This document shows, piece after piece, positions 39,560 through 50,089 of a stretch of 64,000 bases of DNA. The notes below the pieces were generated by a model. That model did not search any database, was not told where the DNA came from, and saw only the letters and a program-made list of their open reading frames with translations. Source of the DNA: Prorocentrum cordatum (Eukaryota > Sar > Dinophyceae > Prorocentrales > Prorocentraceae); NCBI GenBank assembly GCA_963575745.1, contig CAUYUJ010020571.1, positions 586,834 to 650,833 of the forward strand. Reading direction: 5' to 3'. The first letter of the stretch is position 1. Each line of letters opens with the position of its first letter. Both the position numbers and the translations under genes were made by a program.

Positions 39560-40540
39560 TGGCGTAGCGTGCCCTGAATGTCACTTCAGTCACGATCTTC
39601 TCATCGAAAGCCCCGCAGAGAGAAGAAATTTGTGGATCTGCAGTGCTGCTACCACCCCTCTGCCGACGCGAATCAAGTGCTTGACTGGGATGATTCGGCC
39701 ATCGACTCAGTCGGGGTGCTGACTGACTTCCAGCTATCGCTGGCCAACGCGACAGATGCACGTTCGGTTACAAAGTCCGAGGCATAAGTAAAACCAGAAG
39801 CCCAGAAGGCTTCCTGGGCCGGATGGGACAGATTCAGATCCATCGGCAATTGGGGCGGAAGTCAAGTTCAATAACGCACTGCTGTCATCCAGAATTTCCA
39901 GAGTAACGCTGCGCATTCCGGTTGACTTTCCGCGATCTGAACCCGAACAAATTTTGAACTGCCAGAAGCCTACAAGGATCGCAAGTTCAAGGGGGGAGTT
40001 GTTTTTGATGGGTCTGACATTAGAGATCATAATATGGATGTTGCCCTCTTCCAGGAACTTCAAAGTCGCCCCGCCACGATGCTCGCGCGTAAGGTGGCCG
40101 ACGCCCGCCGATTGTTTGAATGCCACGCAGTGTTACAAGCTGACGCCAGACAGGCTTATTCAAAGTCCAAGCTGGGTCACTTGGTTATGGTCGCCGAAAG
40201 AAGAATGGCCGGATTCTTGGTCATGTGAGAAGAACCCCGTCTGGTCTTTGATATTATCGTTGTATGGTCGTCCTGATTCCGGGGGCTACTGGGACACCAC
40301 TGCGACACTCATATCATGTCAAGAGGCTGTATCACATGTAGTCCTGGGCGCAGCTGTGATTTCCACCCAGAAATGAAGCTGTTCTTGATCGTAGACGCTG
40401 GCGATTTCAAAATGTCTGGCCCTTCGGACTACATGGACATAGGATGGGGACTGATACAAGAGCCGTCTGCTGGCTGCCCCGAAGGAATTGGGGTTGATCC
40501 CCCTTCGAAGGTTGGTCGATACTTGGGCTGTGAAAACTGA
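39560..40540 (+). pseudogene. Copia reverse transcriptase, active site destroyed
   Basis: Recognisable in order, across frames: KDRKFKGGVVFDGSDIRD (from 39974), ATMLARKVADARRLFE, LQADARQAY (about 40135), PKEEWPDSW (40194-40220), LYGRPDSGGYW (about 40260) and VGRYLGCE (about 40510). These follow the usual copia order (KGR.VF.G, ADA..AY, PDSG.YW, YLGC). The YVDD box is replaced by IVDAGDF in LFLIVDAGDFKMSGP, so the catalytic Asp pair is lost. Frameshifts occur between most of these words. Confidence 0.7.
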
Positions 40541-40559
40541 TTCTATGGGGGATCCATAG

Positions 40560-41345
40560 AGTCGCGCGGGGAACTGCCCACTATTTTCGATTCCCCGCCG
40601 CCAGAACCCACGAAGACGTCCGTCGACGGTTCGGGGGGCGAATCTAGCGCGGGAGATTGCGACGGCGAGGGGCCTCAGAAAGATGTCAGACATCCGCCTG
40701 AGCCCTATAAACCCAGACAAACACAGGAGGTGCAGGCCATCGAGTATGATGTGTCAGATACTTTTGAATTTCGCATCCTTCTTTACGCCCAATTGACGGA
40801 TGCGGATCCCGAAGCCCGCCCGTCGGCGGGGGCACACCTTTCGGGCCAGGATTGACTGACCCTGGGGATGGACAAGGGGGTTCCCGAGGGAAAATTATCC
40901 CAAGGGCCGAGGATGCGTTGGCGGAGGCAACCAGTGCTTCCGCCACCACTGGTCCTCACGACGAAGAAATCGTGGCCCCCGGGTTACCGCGGGACCATCG
41001 GACACGATGCCACAGAAACCCAAATTTTCGGGAATTTGACAAGTGCGGCGAAAGTGTCGATGAACATAGTATGTGGGGTTCGAATGGCGAGATCTGACTT
41101 GTTACGAGCCGTCTGTCACGTTGCAGGTTGCGTGACAAAGCGGACTGAACAGCAGGATATGGACTTGTTCAGATTGACGTCTCACATCAAAACGACACTT
41201 CCTCACCGCATGGTTTCATGGGTCGGGGGCGACTTGTCTCTTGTACAAATCAGGCAGTCTCCCGACGCAGATGTGGCAAGTGACTTGCGCACCCGCATAG
41301 AAGCACCAGCGCCAGCCGTCAGATCCTCCGGGGGCTTTACGCGAG
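40560..41345 (+). pseudogene. Copia RNase H region
   Basis: VQAIEYDVSDTFEFRILLYA (about 40731) is the connection after reverse transcriptase. AAKVSMNIVCGVRMARSDLL (from 41045) and DLLRAVCHVAGCVTKRTEQQ mark the segment before RNase H. SPDADVASDLRT (about 41260) stands where copia RNase H has DAD.AGD..T. The last 160 codons of this frame, to 41839, are not recognisable and may be read in the wrong phase. Confidence 0.6.
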
Positions 41346-41810
41346 GGCCAATTGGAGCATGGCTTCCCGAGGGCAGACTTGCGCGTCCCGCGGCGCGTTC
41401 GAACCTGCATTCGTGGATGGCGACCTGGCTCTACGAACTGAATTGTTGGCATCCTTTCGTTTGCGGAAAATGTTGCAACGGGCCCCATAAGTGCTTGTTC
41501 TTAGTGGACAGCCAGGCGTCATGCAAAGTTACAGAAGCGGGGGGCTCACGTATCTTGATGTATCCCCCTCGCGCGCATCGAATTGTTGCCGCCGCCGTCT
41601 CAGAACAGTTCAGCACGTGCGTTGTGGATTCGCACAAAGAGCGTGCCTGCAGCGAGGCTGCTGCCATTGGAACATGGAGATCCACTGGCCCACATGCATG
41701 TATCAAGAATATATTGCATCGACGTTCGCCGACGGACCCCCCCACTGAAACCCGGTTTTTTTGGGGGGCCAGCCGTCGGCGCCGAGGCGGCAGTGTGAAC
41801 TGGGGCCCAT

Positions 41811-42700
41811 GTGCCCAGCAAGAAAGCGAATCACTTTAATCGCGTGAGAAAGGGGCAACCAGTCATCGGCGAGTTAGCCATTTCCACGCCAACGGCTACC
41901 GGTTCAAGCAGTGGCGCCGTGGCAACGAAGGCCGACGCTGATGCCGCTGCTTCTGCTCGTAATTCAGCCGCGGGCGACGCAACGAAACGCCGCGGTTTCA
42001 AGAGAAGCTCCGACAAGCAAGACTCGCATCCAGAGCGACTCATATTGAATTTTGCTGGAACGAACATGCAAAACAGTTGTAATCCCAGTAATCGCTGCGA
42101 GAATTAAGAAATCGGTTTTCGCTATACAGAGAAATGAAGACACGACCACTGATGCAGGGAAAGAGAAGGTGCCCCATATTCAGGATCTTAAGGGCAACTC
42201 TTTTTCTTTCTCGGTTTCTATTCCTTGCGCTGGATGATCTCCATGGCAACGCGTGAGCGATCCGCATACTACCGGAAAGAGGTCACATATCATTGCGACG
42301 CCTGAAGGGGAATTAGAACCAACCGTTTTCAAACATTTGTGGAATCTCAGCGAGATTGTTACTGCGGTTCTGCAGAGGGGAGGAACAGTTTGCAGAGAAT
42401 TGCCCTCGGCACGTCAGTCTTGGCGGGGCCCGCGCGCGCGACGCTTCCTTCGTGGAAATCAATTGGGCAGCTGTAGATTGCATGGGTGCGCATATGGACT
42501 AAGAGACATGCAAGGGAATCGCAGAAAGAAGCACTGGGCAGTTGCGTCTACAGCTGCTGAATGCGCGCGCTGATTGCATAGAAGGTTGCCATGGGACACA
42601 CGAGCATTATGAAGCGAGGGGAAATTTGTAACTTGTCGGAAAAGTATACTTATGTCCTTGCGAAACAAATGCGCATGGTTATTGCGCGCGCCTCGCAGAC
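41811..42700 (+). pseudogene. Methyltransferase-like segment downstream of copia RNase H
   Basis: The + frames hold LILNFAGTNMQNS (about 42040), which stands where a motif I (F.G) would be. VSIPCAG, an in-frame TGA at 42235-42237 and SPWQRVS (42214-42264) stand where a Pro-Cys motif IV would be. They are followed by RGGTVCRELPSARQSWRGP, RRFLRGNQLGSCRLHGCAYG and MKRGEICNLSEKYTYVLAKQ. I recall a conserved SIPC-GGSPWQ segment after RNase H in dinoflagellate copia polyproteins. Published work (de Mendoza and colleagues, 2018) reports cytosine methyltransferases captured by dinoflagellate retrotransposons. That this is a true C5 methyltransferase is inference. One frameshift near 42050 and the TGA break it. 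Confidence 0.5.
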
Positions 42701-43665
42701 ATGTTGCAGCGCGTCTTCACGCCGCCGCCGCTCCGGCCCAAGGGCTTGCAGTCGCAGCGACTGTCAGCCCGCGCGCCTGGCCGCCCCCGGGCGGCCGCGG
42801 CCTCCTCGCTCTTGCTGCCCTGCTCGACCGCCCCTCACCTGTGCCGAGTTAGCTTGTGCCCTGTCTGAGAGCGCGTCAGCAATCGGCAAACGCGTCAGGT
42901 CCACGCATGCGGTTCCTATTCAAGAGGAACTACCTCAGCGCTCGCTCAGATAGAAGAGTCGATCCGGAGACCCTGGGAAAAGGAAAAGCGGATGTGCAGA
43001 ATTGGTTTTCGCGGTCGACCCAACCACCTCATCCAGTGACGACCCAGAAGGGACAAGCAATGTCACGTTGAACTGCGTAAGCAGCTCAGCTGGGCGAATA
43101 TCCTTCTTTCAGAGCGATCTCAGCCCGTGCCGTTGGTGACGTCGACGTAACTGACATTCCCGCGGAGGGATGCCCGAGCGCGGGACAGAGCGTCGAGACG
43201 AGTGGGTCCCCGTCGGGGCAGGGCCTGTTGGCATTTCCCGACAGCTTACAGGCGGCGGTGAACCCCGAATCATGTTGTCACCAGCTCAGCCGGGGGGGCG
43301 GTGATGACGGGGCCCCGCCGCCGGGGCTATCCGGGACAGGAACCAATGCTTCTGAGTTCACGGGCGCAGAGAAGGACCCTGCACGCATTGCTCACGGTCC
43401 TTGGAGGTCCCCACAGTGGATGCGTGCCATGAGTGGACTCTCGGAGGAAATCGTAGAGGCAGAGAAAGCGGATGCTCCCCATTCTGTTGAATGGGCTGCG
43501 ACCGTTAACGAGATCTTGAGGCTGCATGCCGAATCGTCGAGCCCAGACAGTCCTGACCCCAGCAATCTTCCACTCTATACGACATGTCAGGCCACCGCAG
43601 CGGTTGCTGAGACGAGCGCTCATACTTGGATACCTTTCACGCGAGAAGGTGTTTCTGCAATGTAG
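42701..43665 (+). pseudogene. Unrecognised frames downstream of the methyltransferase-like segment
   Basis: Ala/Pro/Arg-rich sequence (42700-42850) is followed by frames with RNYLSARSDRRVDPETLGKG and, at 43228-43665, GPWRSPQWMRAMSGLSEEIV and ADAPHSVEWAATVNEILRLH. The composition is protein-like and continues the element, but no domain is recognised. Confidence 0.3.
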
Positions 43666-44093
43666 CAACCATGCAGATGTCCTGATCAGTTCATGCGACC
43701 AATGCATAGGACAGTACACAACGCAGTTTCGAGGAATAGGCGCGCGCATTGGAAGATGATGTCAGCGATCGCTGTGGATTCGACTGCGTCACCCTACAAG
43801 CCCACGTCCAAGTCGAAGACCAAACCCAGGATAAGGAATCCTTTGAGGAAGTAACGCATGGATGTAAGAGGAATTGACCACCAGTGTCGCAACGGGTCTT
43901 TCCGTAAGAAATTACTTGCATAACATTGGATCAACACACAGACGTTCCCATGCTTCCAAGAGCTGGAGGACCACCGCGCCGCTCATGCTTGTTGGAGCCT
44001 GAACGACGTGTCTGGCAGCAAGACGGGTTTGTTTGCAGGTGCAAGGAAGAACGACGGAGCCTTATGCCACAAACATGGCGCAGGCACTGAAAG
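43666..44093. other. No supported gene
   Basis: Eroded sequence between two open frames of the copia element. Frames are short in all phases. Confidence 0.3.
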
Positions 44094-45493
44094 ATGCGAT
44101 ATGTTTCGCTGATGAGGGTGTCGCTCGTATTGGACATGAAGCTGGAGCATCGATCCACTGACAAGTCTCAGTTCTATGAGCATGACGATTCGTGCGCCAA
44201 AGAGAAGGGTATTCGAATGAAGGCCACCGACATGTTTGCATCATGCATCCTGAAGATAAGCGGGATTGCGGCATTCCTTTACGCGCAGCCCCCCGGGGGC
44301 TCAGCGATTGGGGGCGGGCGCCTACAGGTAGGTAGGACTGCGAAAGGAAGCGATTCGGCATCAATGGCTGCCATGTCTGATGATTTGGAATGTAAAGCCA
44401 GGGGGCATACCTACTTCGACCCTTGGTACCAGGCACTTCAAGAATCCGTTGACGAGGGAAGAATCCCCCCGCGTCTCAGGAGCGACGTTTCCCAAACTCC
44501 CCGCAACTTCCGAAACTATGTTGAGGAAGATGAACCGTGGATTCTGAAGCGAAAGGAGCAACTTCCTTTTCTGCTGCGCACTGGCCCCGCATCCATTCCA
44601 GGCGCGCCCCCCGGCGGTGTGGGACTTCGCTCGTGCGCGAATTATGCCGCCATGAGAAATTCGGTTGGTCACGTTTGGTTGGTCCGTTGCCACCCGACCC
44701 ATCTCACGGTTCAGTTGTGGCGCAGGTAATAGAACAAAGCACCATTCCACAGCTGCGATACCCAGCTGAAGGGGCCGATGGTGGCGCGGCGGCGGTCGAT
44801 AATCCCGTCGACCCAAGGGTCGCACAAGGTCCGGGGTCTAGGAGCACTGGCTCTCCTTGTGGAGCCCAAATTTACCCGGCCGGGGTCGCGGAGAGCGATT
44901 TCCGTCGCATGCGTGCCGTGGGCACGGGCTGGATCCCCGCCCTTGGAAGCAATGGAACGAACAAGATGACTAGTTGGCCTTGCTGCGTCAAGTTTGATGG
45001 TGATCCAAAAACGGCAGGGAACGATGACTACATCTACGATTGGCCACCTCATGAGCGTTGGCAGCGCGTCGTTCAACATGAGGGGGAAGCGATGGTTGCC
45101 CCCATGAATGCCAAGCAATTGAGGGGCACTCGTCCTTGCAGCGCGACGAATAATTGGCCCGAAGAGACACGCGAAGCGCGTGTAGTTGAAGCGCAGAGGG
45201 CAGGCACGGGTCTCCACGCCGACCCCACCATGACACCGGATATTTACAAATTGCGGGGGAAAGCAACATCGAGCAATATGTTTCTGGCCAGAATTTTACA
45301 CGCTGAGGGCACGAAGAGTCCGAATCCTGAAGCGGATTACGTGATTCCGCTTTGGGCGTTTTTTTTGCTTGTTAAAAAAAAGAAGAGGAATATCGCACAT
45401 CAACGAACGGTGATGCATCCTGCATGGACAGGCTGGACTGGCCCGTTGCCACGGCAAAGCGTTTCACAGACATGCATTGTTGCACCGCGCTGA
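44094..45493 (+). pseudogene. Unrecognised 3' frames of the copia element
   Basis: Two overlapping + frames, 44094-44729 (FDPWYQALQESVDEGRIPPR, NFRNYVEEDEPWILKRKEQL) and 44537-45493 (GNDDYIYDWPPHERWQRVVQ, DIYKLRGKATSSNMFLARIL), have protein-like composition. The sensible reading passes from the first to the second near 44600-44720, suggesting one gene with an indel. No domain is recognised. Whether it belongs to the copia element or to an older insertion is open. Confidence 0.3.
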
Positions 45494-45706
45494 TAATCCC
45501 ATGCTTGGTTGTGAATAGAACCCGTGTAATACCCTCATAGATACTCCTTATCCTCACCTCTCCTGCGCCTGGCCGTTTGGGCTCAGGTATTGGATTAGAT
45601 CGATCAGACCTTTGATCGTGCAGGAGGAAAAGATATCCATCTTTCCCTCCTTTCCTCTACCAACGGATCAGGGGTTCTGTACCTTTGTACTCTAACCCCA
45701 TACACA

Positions 45707-45718
45707 GGTTATCAGCCC
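45707..45718 (+). other. Possible primer-binding site
   Basis: GGTTATCAGCCC resembles the TGGTATCAGAGC initiator-tRNA binding word of many copia elements. It sits about 180 bp before the first Gag-like frame, after an ACACA that could end an LTR. The match is imperfect and the LTR itself is not proven. Confidence 0.25.
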
Positions 45719-45886
45719 TTTGAAGCTCACAGCTCATCGAACTCCGCGTCGCGATCTCGCACGCGGCCTCGATGGAACCCAAGCGGCGCATGCGCCGTAA
45801 GGGGTCCATCAGGGCCTCGCGTCCGAGCTCTCCGACGGCGCGACGGCTCGGTGATGAGTTGGAGAGCCTTAGTGTGGACCGTGTAG

Positions 45887-46273
45887 GTGTCCCAGGTTTC
45901 CCCCCCAAGCTCAGACGGACCCGAGGCGCGGCTAGTTGCTGAATTTCACCGCCGCGCCGCCCGCGGGGGGACAGGAGAAGGAGTAGGAGCAGGCAGTAGG
46001 GAATTTCACACGCCTACCTTCGATCCTCCATCTCCTCTTCCGTCGGGAGCAATCCCAACTGCGTCGGGCGCGAGCCCCGCTGGTCCTGATACTCCAGGGC
46101 GCTTTCGCGCTAACCGCCGATGGAACACAGGTACTGGCACGACCAGCCCTGCGACCGTTCCTGTAGCGGAGCACGTTGCCACCTTCGAGGAACTCACTAG
46201 ACCAGTTACGGCGCAGCCGCAGACGCAGCACCCCCAGGTATCATCTCATCAGACACCGCACACACGGCCCTAG
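45887..46273 (+). pseudogene. Amino-terminal Gag-like segment, separate frame
   Basis: A 128-codon + frame of Pro/Ala/Thr-rich composition includes RLVAEFHRRAARGGTGEGVG and AEHVATFEELTRPVTAQPQ. It directly precedes the Gag coiled coil but lies in a different frame, so an indel near 46200-46270 probably separates them. Confidence 0.4.
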
Positions 46274-46299
46274 CCGCAGCTCGTCCTTGCGCAACCGTC

Positions 46300-47606
46300 G
46301 CGGGGCCACGGGCCCATACGACGAAAAAAGGCCGAGCCCGCGTGCTGCCTCACAGAGGCCATGCACTCCTCGCGAGAGGGTGCAGAGGGAAGCTGACGCT
46401 CCCCACCTCTCCATCTCAGACGACCTGCCGGCGGTAACGCCCGCTGCAGGTGAAATAGCTGAGCTCAGAGACCAGGTTGAAACCTTCGTGTCCAGGCAGT
46501 ACTCTGGACTGATGCAGAGCGTTCAGACGCACGCTGCCAACGCTGCTGCTCTACGTCAAAATCTCGACGGCGCCTTAGTGATCATCGATTCCAGAATCGC
46601 TGAAGATCGCCGCATCTTCGGTGAGCTGCAGTACCAGGTTGACCGTGAGATGTCACACCAAGGTGAACGATCGGCGACGGTCGAGAACCTGCGCAACTAC
46701 CTTGCGCAGATGGAGCAACAGCTTGTGATCGTACGCGACACAGGCGTTTCAGCAGTCAGGATTCTCCACGACGAGATCCACGACCAGCTCCGCAACCGAC
46801 CGTCTCCAACCGAGGCCAATGACCTTGGCGATGTTCAGTCTCAGCTCAACGATCTTCGATCCCACATGGACCGCACTACCGCGACGCTTCGCACCGAAGC
46901 ACACACCAACTCGTCGAACCTGATCGGCATGTTGCACACTACTGAGAGAGTTCTCACTCAAAGGCTTGATGCGACCAACGCTGTCGTGCAGCCACTCGCT
47001 AACCGGATCTCTGAAATCGAGCAGCGTTTCCCTGGTGTACAGGACGCCCTGGCAGAGTTGCGTGTCGGACGAGCCCAGACTGGCCAGCTGGATTCTCCTC
47101 CCACGGTTTACGATTTCGCCCGCCCCACTGACAGGTTGCAGGAGGTTGAGAAGGCGGCGGACCACACGCAGTCTGAGCTCTCCCAGGTCATTCGTGACAG
47201 AGATTCTGAAAAGGTACGTGTTGAGGAGCACCTCGCACGTCTGGACAGTGAGTTGGAGACACACAACGCCCGTCTCCGAGCCTACGAGCAACGACTTGAT
47301 CGGTATTCACAACGCTCTCGGGATACTGACGAGTACACACGCCAAAAAGTGGACCAGATACACGAAGATATGACGAGCTGGACAAATCAGCTGATTGACC
47401 ACACCAATGACACCATACTTCACCTTCAACCTGCAACCGACCTGCACAGGCCGACGGCAGCGTCCGCTGAAGCACCACACGCTTCTGCAGGACAACAACG
47501 ACGTACGTCTCCAGGAGCAGCCTCCGCGGCAGTTTCAGCACAGACACGCCACGTGTCTCCCGTGCGCACAGAACCAACTACCGACGGTGTACCGGTACCC
47601 TCATAA
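46300..47606 (+). pseudogene. Gag coiled-coil region
   Basis: From about 46410 the frame has long heptad-rich helices, for example AAGEIAELRDQVETFVSRQY, NLRNYLAQMEQQLVIVRDTG and EVEKAADHTQSELSQVIRD. A Pro/Ala/Ser-rich end follows and the frame stops with TAA at 47604-47606. The next 640 codons continue in the same frame, so this TAA either arose by mutation or is a programmed Gag stop. Confidence 0.55.
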
Positions 47607-49538
47607 CCATTGTCTGCGGTTTCGGTCAATACTATTACTCCGATCCTGGAGTCAGACACCGTGCGAGTCCCTGTCTTGCCTAAGATCACACAGCTGCTTG
47701 AGTGGCAGCAAAAGGTGCGGAAGAATTTTGGAGCCGCCTCAGGGCGACCATCCAAATCATATGCCTTCCTATGCGTGGCTGAACAGCCCGAGTGTACCTT
47801 CGAAGACTTACAAGGCAGCGGAGACTTCGAGAGCATCGATTGCAAACTCGCTACCGCTCTCAGCGACATCTTATCTTCCAACTTGCGCTACCAGATCAGG
47901 CTCATCGAATCCAGAGAGCACAAAGCAGGACGCATGCTCAAAGGACGCCAGATCTACTGGCACATCCTACAGCCCTGCAAAGTGACAGAGGTTGATGACG
48001 ACCTGCATGATTTTGAGCGCCTCAAAGAACTGAGGATGAGAGATGAAGATTTGCAACGATTCATTACCGACTGGGACGCTTTGCTGTTGGATTGCCGAGA
48101 GGCACCCGGCCCAAAGATCTTGGAATCTCTGCTTCGCACACAGATTCGCCGACATGACTGGATGAAACAGGATATGTACGAATACCAGCGCATGAAGATC
48201 AGCGACCCGAATCGTACATATGATTGGCTCCGACTGCGCGTTCTAGACGTACTGGAGCTCAAACAACTGGAGAAGAATCAAAACAAGTTACGGTACGAGC
48301 ATGAGAATCGTTCTCAGGTACACGTCTGCGCTGCCTGGAAGAAAGGCAACTGTCGCAATGGAGAGCGTTGCAAGGCTTTACATACCTTTTCCAGGGATTG
48401 GAAGAGCAGCAGATCTTCCAGAACATCGACCGCCGGCGGCAACTCTCGCCGCAGCGTCTCAGCCCCTACGAATCCCAAGAAGCCAGCATCGAAGCAGTTT
48501 TGCTTCGAGTTCGCCAAGCGCAGCACCTGCGCCAGAGGCGACAAGTGCAACTTCCCACACATGGCGCAGTGCAGAGACTTCGCACAGAACAAGTGCCCCA
48601 AGGGCGACAAATGCAAATACGCTCACCTGGCACCTGGTACGAAGACATTTGAGCGAAGCCCAAGTCGCCCACGGACCTCCAGTCAGGACAGTCGCGGCCG
48701 ACCACCGTCCCGCGGATCGGGGAGCCAACGCTCCCCACAGCGCGGGGGGTCCCGCAACGCGGGGGGCTCATACAATAGACGTGACAACCGACGCCAATAC
48801 GACCGATCTCGCTCATCCTCCAGGAGGTCTCCCGACTCTCACAGCCAGTCGAGAAGTCGTTACGATAGATCCTCGCGATCCTCCTCCCGAGGACGAGACG
48901 GGCGTGGCGGAGGACGTGGCAGCCCACGTGGCCGCGACAGATCGCACGGCAGCGACAGAGGACGTGACCGACGTTCCACGAGCCGGGGTTCGTCCCGTGG
49001 TTCTCCTAAGTTCAGGGCACGCTCTCCCGCCAACTATCGCCGCCCGCGCCGCTCCGATCGCAGTTGCGTCATGCGTGACAAGACGCTCATGGCCGCCCAC
49101 AAGGCCAAGACAGCATCTACCAAACCACGGCGTCGGATACGCTTCGACACACATACCGTGGAATACTACCCGTACATCGCTTCTGGCAGGTCCATTCTGG
49201 ACAAGCGGATGGAGAAGCCAAGCGAGGGCGATATCGTCAAAGTACCAGATCCGCTGCCCCAATGGTGGTGGGAACAGAGTGCAGACGCCCTGCAACGTTG
49301 TCAACGGGAAGCAAAGTTATGGTATCAGGATCTACATGACTACCGACACGACAAGGGGTCGGCGGAGACACCAACTGCGATCCCAGATTCAGACGACTCC
49401 ACCACATATTCTTCCGAGACACACCAGAAGAAGACAATGACTCCGCAAGGCGACCCTCCACGCACGACCGCTGCGTTGACACGCTCCTGGGTTCTCGACA
49501 GTGGATCTGCGCACCATGTTCAGGATAAAACGAGCTGA
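47607..49538 (+). CDS. Copia Gag with three CCCH zinc fingers, leading into protease
   Basis: An open frame of about 640 codons. The first 200 residues match the copia Gag pattern seen in dinoflagellates (LPKITQLLEWQQKVRKNFGA, AASGRPSKSYAFLCVAEQPE, CKLATALSDIL, MLKGRQIYW). Then come three CCCH fingers: CAAWKKGNCRNGERCKALH (from 48326), CFEFAKRSTCARGDKCNFPH (from about 48501) and CRDFAQNKCPKGDKCKYAH (from about 48570). A long Arg/Ser/Gly-rich, probably RNA-binding, stretch follows. It ends in VLDSGSAHHV (about 49492), the aspartic protease active-site word, and stops at TGA (49536-49538). The upstream start is uncertain because the preceding TAA is in the same frame. Confidence 0.7.
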   Translation, partial: PLSAVSVNTITPILESDTVRVPVLPKITQLLEWQQKVRKNFGAASGRPSKSYAFLCVAEQPECTFEDLQGSGDFESIDCKLATALSDILSSNLRYQIRLIESREHKAGRMLKGRQIYWHILQPCKVTEVDDDLHDFERLKELRMRDEDLQRFITDWDALLLDCREAPGPKILESLLRTQIRRHDWMKQDMYEYQRMKISDPNRTYDWLRLRVLDVLELKQLEKNQNKLRYEHENRSQVHVCAAWKKGNCRNGERCKALHTFSRDWKSSRSSRTSTAGGNSRRSVSAPTNPKKPASKQFCFEFAKRSTCARGDKCNFPHMAQCRDFAQNKCPKGDKCKYAHLAPGTKTFERSPSRPRTSSQDSRGRPPSRGSGSQRSPQRGGSRNAGGSYNRRDNRRQYDRSRSSSRRSPDSHSQSRSRYDRSSRSSSRGRDGRGGGRGSPRGRDRSHGSDRGRDRRSTSRGSSRGSPKFRARSPANYRRPRRSDRSCVMRDKTLMAAHKAKTASTKPRRRIRFDTHTVEYYPYIASGRSILDKRMEKPSEGDIVKVPDPLPQWWWEQSADALQRCQREAKLWYQDLHDYRHDKGSAETPTAIPDSDDSTTYSSETHQKKTMTPQGDPPRTTAALTRSWVLDSGSAHHVQDKTS

Positions 49539-49850
49539 CGCAGACCGAATATGATCGCATATCTATTCGTGAGGAGCATATTCTGGAAACCGCCAATGGT
49601 GATCGTACTGTCAACGAGCACTATGACAGACAACTACCTGAAGTGGGCTTGAAGAGTTCAGCCCTCGCCTTGCCTGACTGCCCATCGCTATTATCAGTTG
49701 GACAATTAATTGAAGTTGATGGCTTTCGGCAGCTGTGGGATCCAGAACTGGGCTACTTGCTTCAGGATCCGGGGGGCCAATGGTATAAGGTTCCCGTCAA
49801 TAACCGAGCTCCAGAATTACGACTCGACGATTTGGTGACGATACCACCAC
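49520..49850 (+). pseudogene. Protease remainder in the shifted frame
   Basis: One base out of phase with the Gag frame, the reading resumes as TQTEYDRISIREEHILETAN, GDRTVNEHYDRQLPEVGLKS and CPSLLSVGQLIEVDGFRQLW. The LLSVG segment is the same landmark seen at 36.9 kb in the first copia element. A single indel near 49530 therefore breaks the protease. Confidence 0.6.
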
Positions 49851-50089
49851 CACGACTGTGCACTTCGTCAGCACCCAGACGTCGTCAGCGCAAGCGTTCA
49901 TCCGCACGCTGCAACGACATATGCTGGTGTTGCAAGACCACAGAGCAGTCACCACCTACAGATGAGCTGCGGCCCCAGATAGGGACCTGTCCCAAGAGAC
50001 CACATGTCGGTGAGGGAGGAGGAGCACGGGGTGTGGCAAGAGCATGTACTTCGGGACGTTCTGGACGTTTCGGCCGTGCTCCAGCTGCC

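Larger units (their letters stand above)
34880..45500 (+). mobile_element. Degenerate copia (Ty1-like) LTR retrotransposon with extra 3' domains
   Basis: About 10 kb of lower-GC sequence carries, in + order, a protease-adjacent segment, integrase, reverse transcriptase, RNase H and a methyltransferase-like segment, then unrecognised frames. The order integrase before reverse transcriptase is diagnostic for copia. Nearly every domain is split between frames, and key residues are lost. Terminal repeats were not found, so both ends are approximate; the left end may begin after the GAT repeat. Confidence 0.7.
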
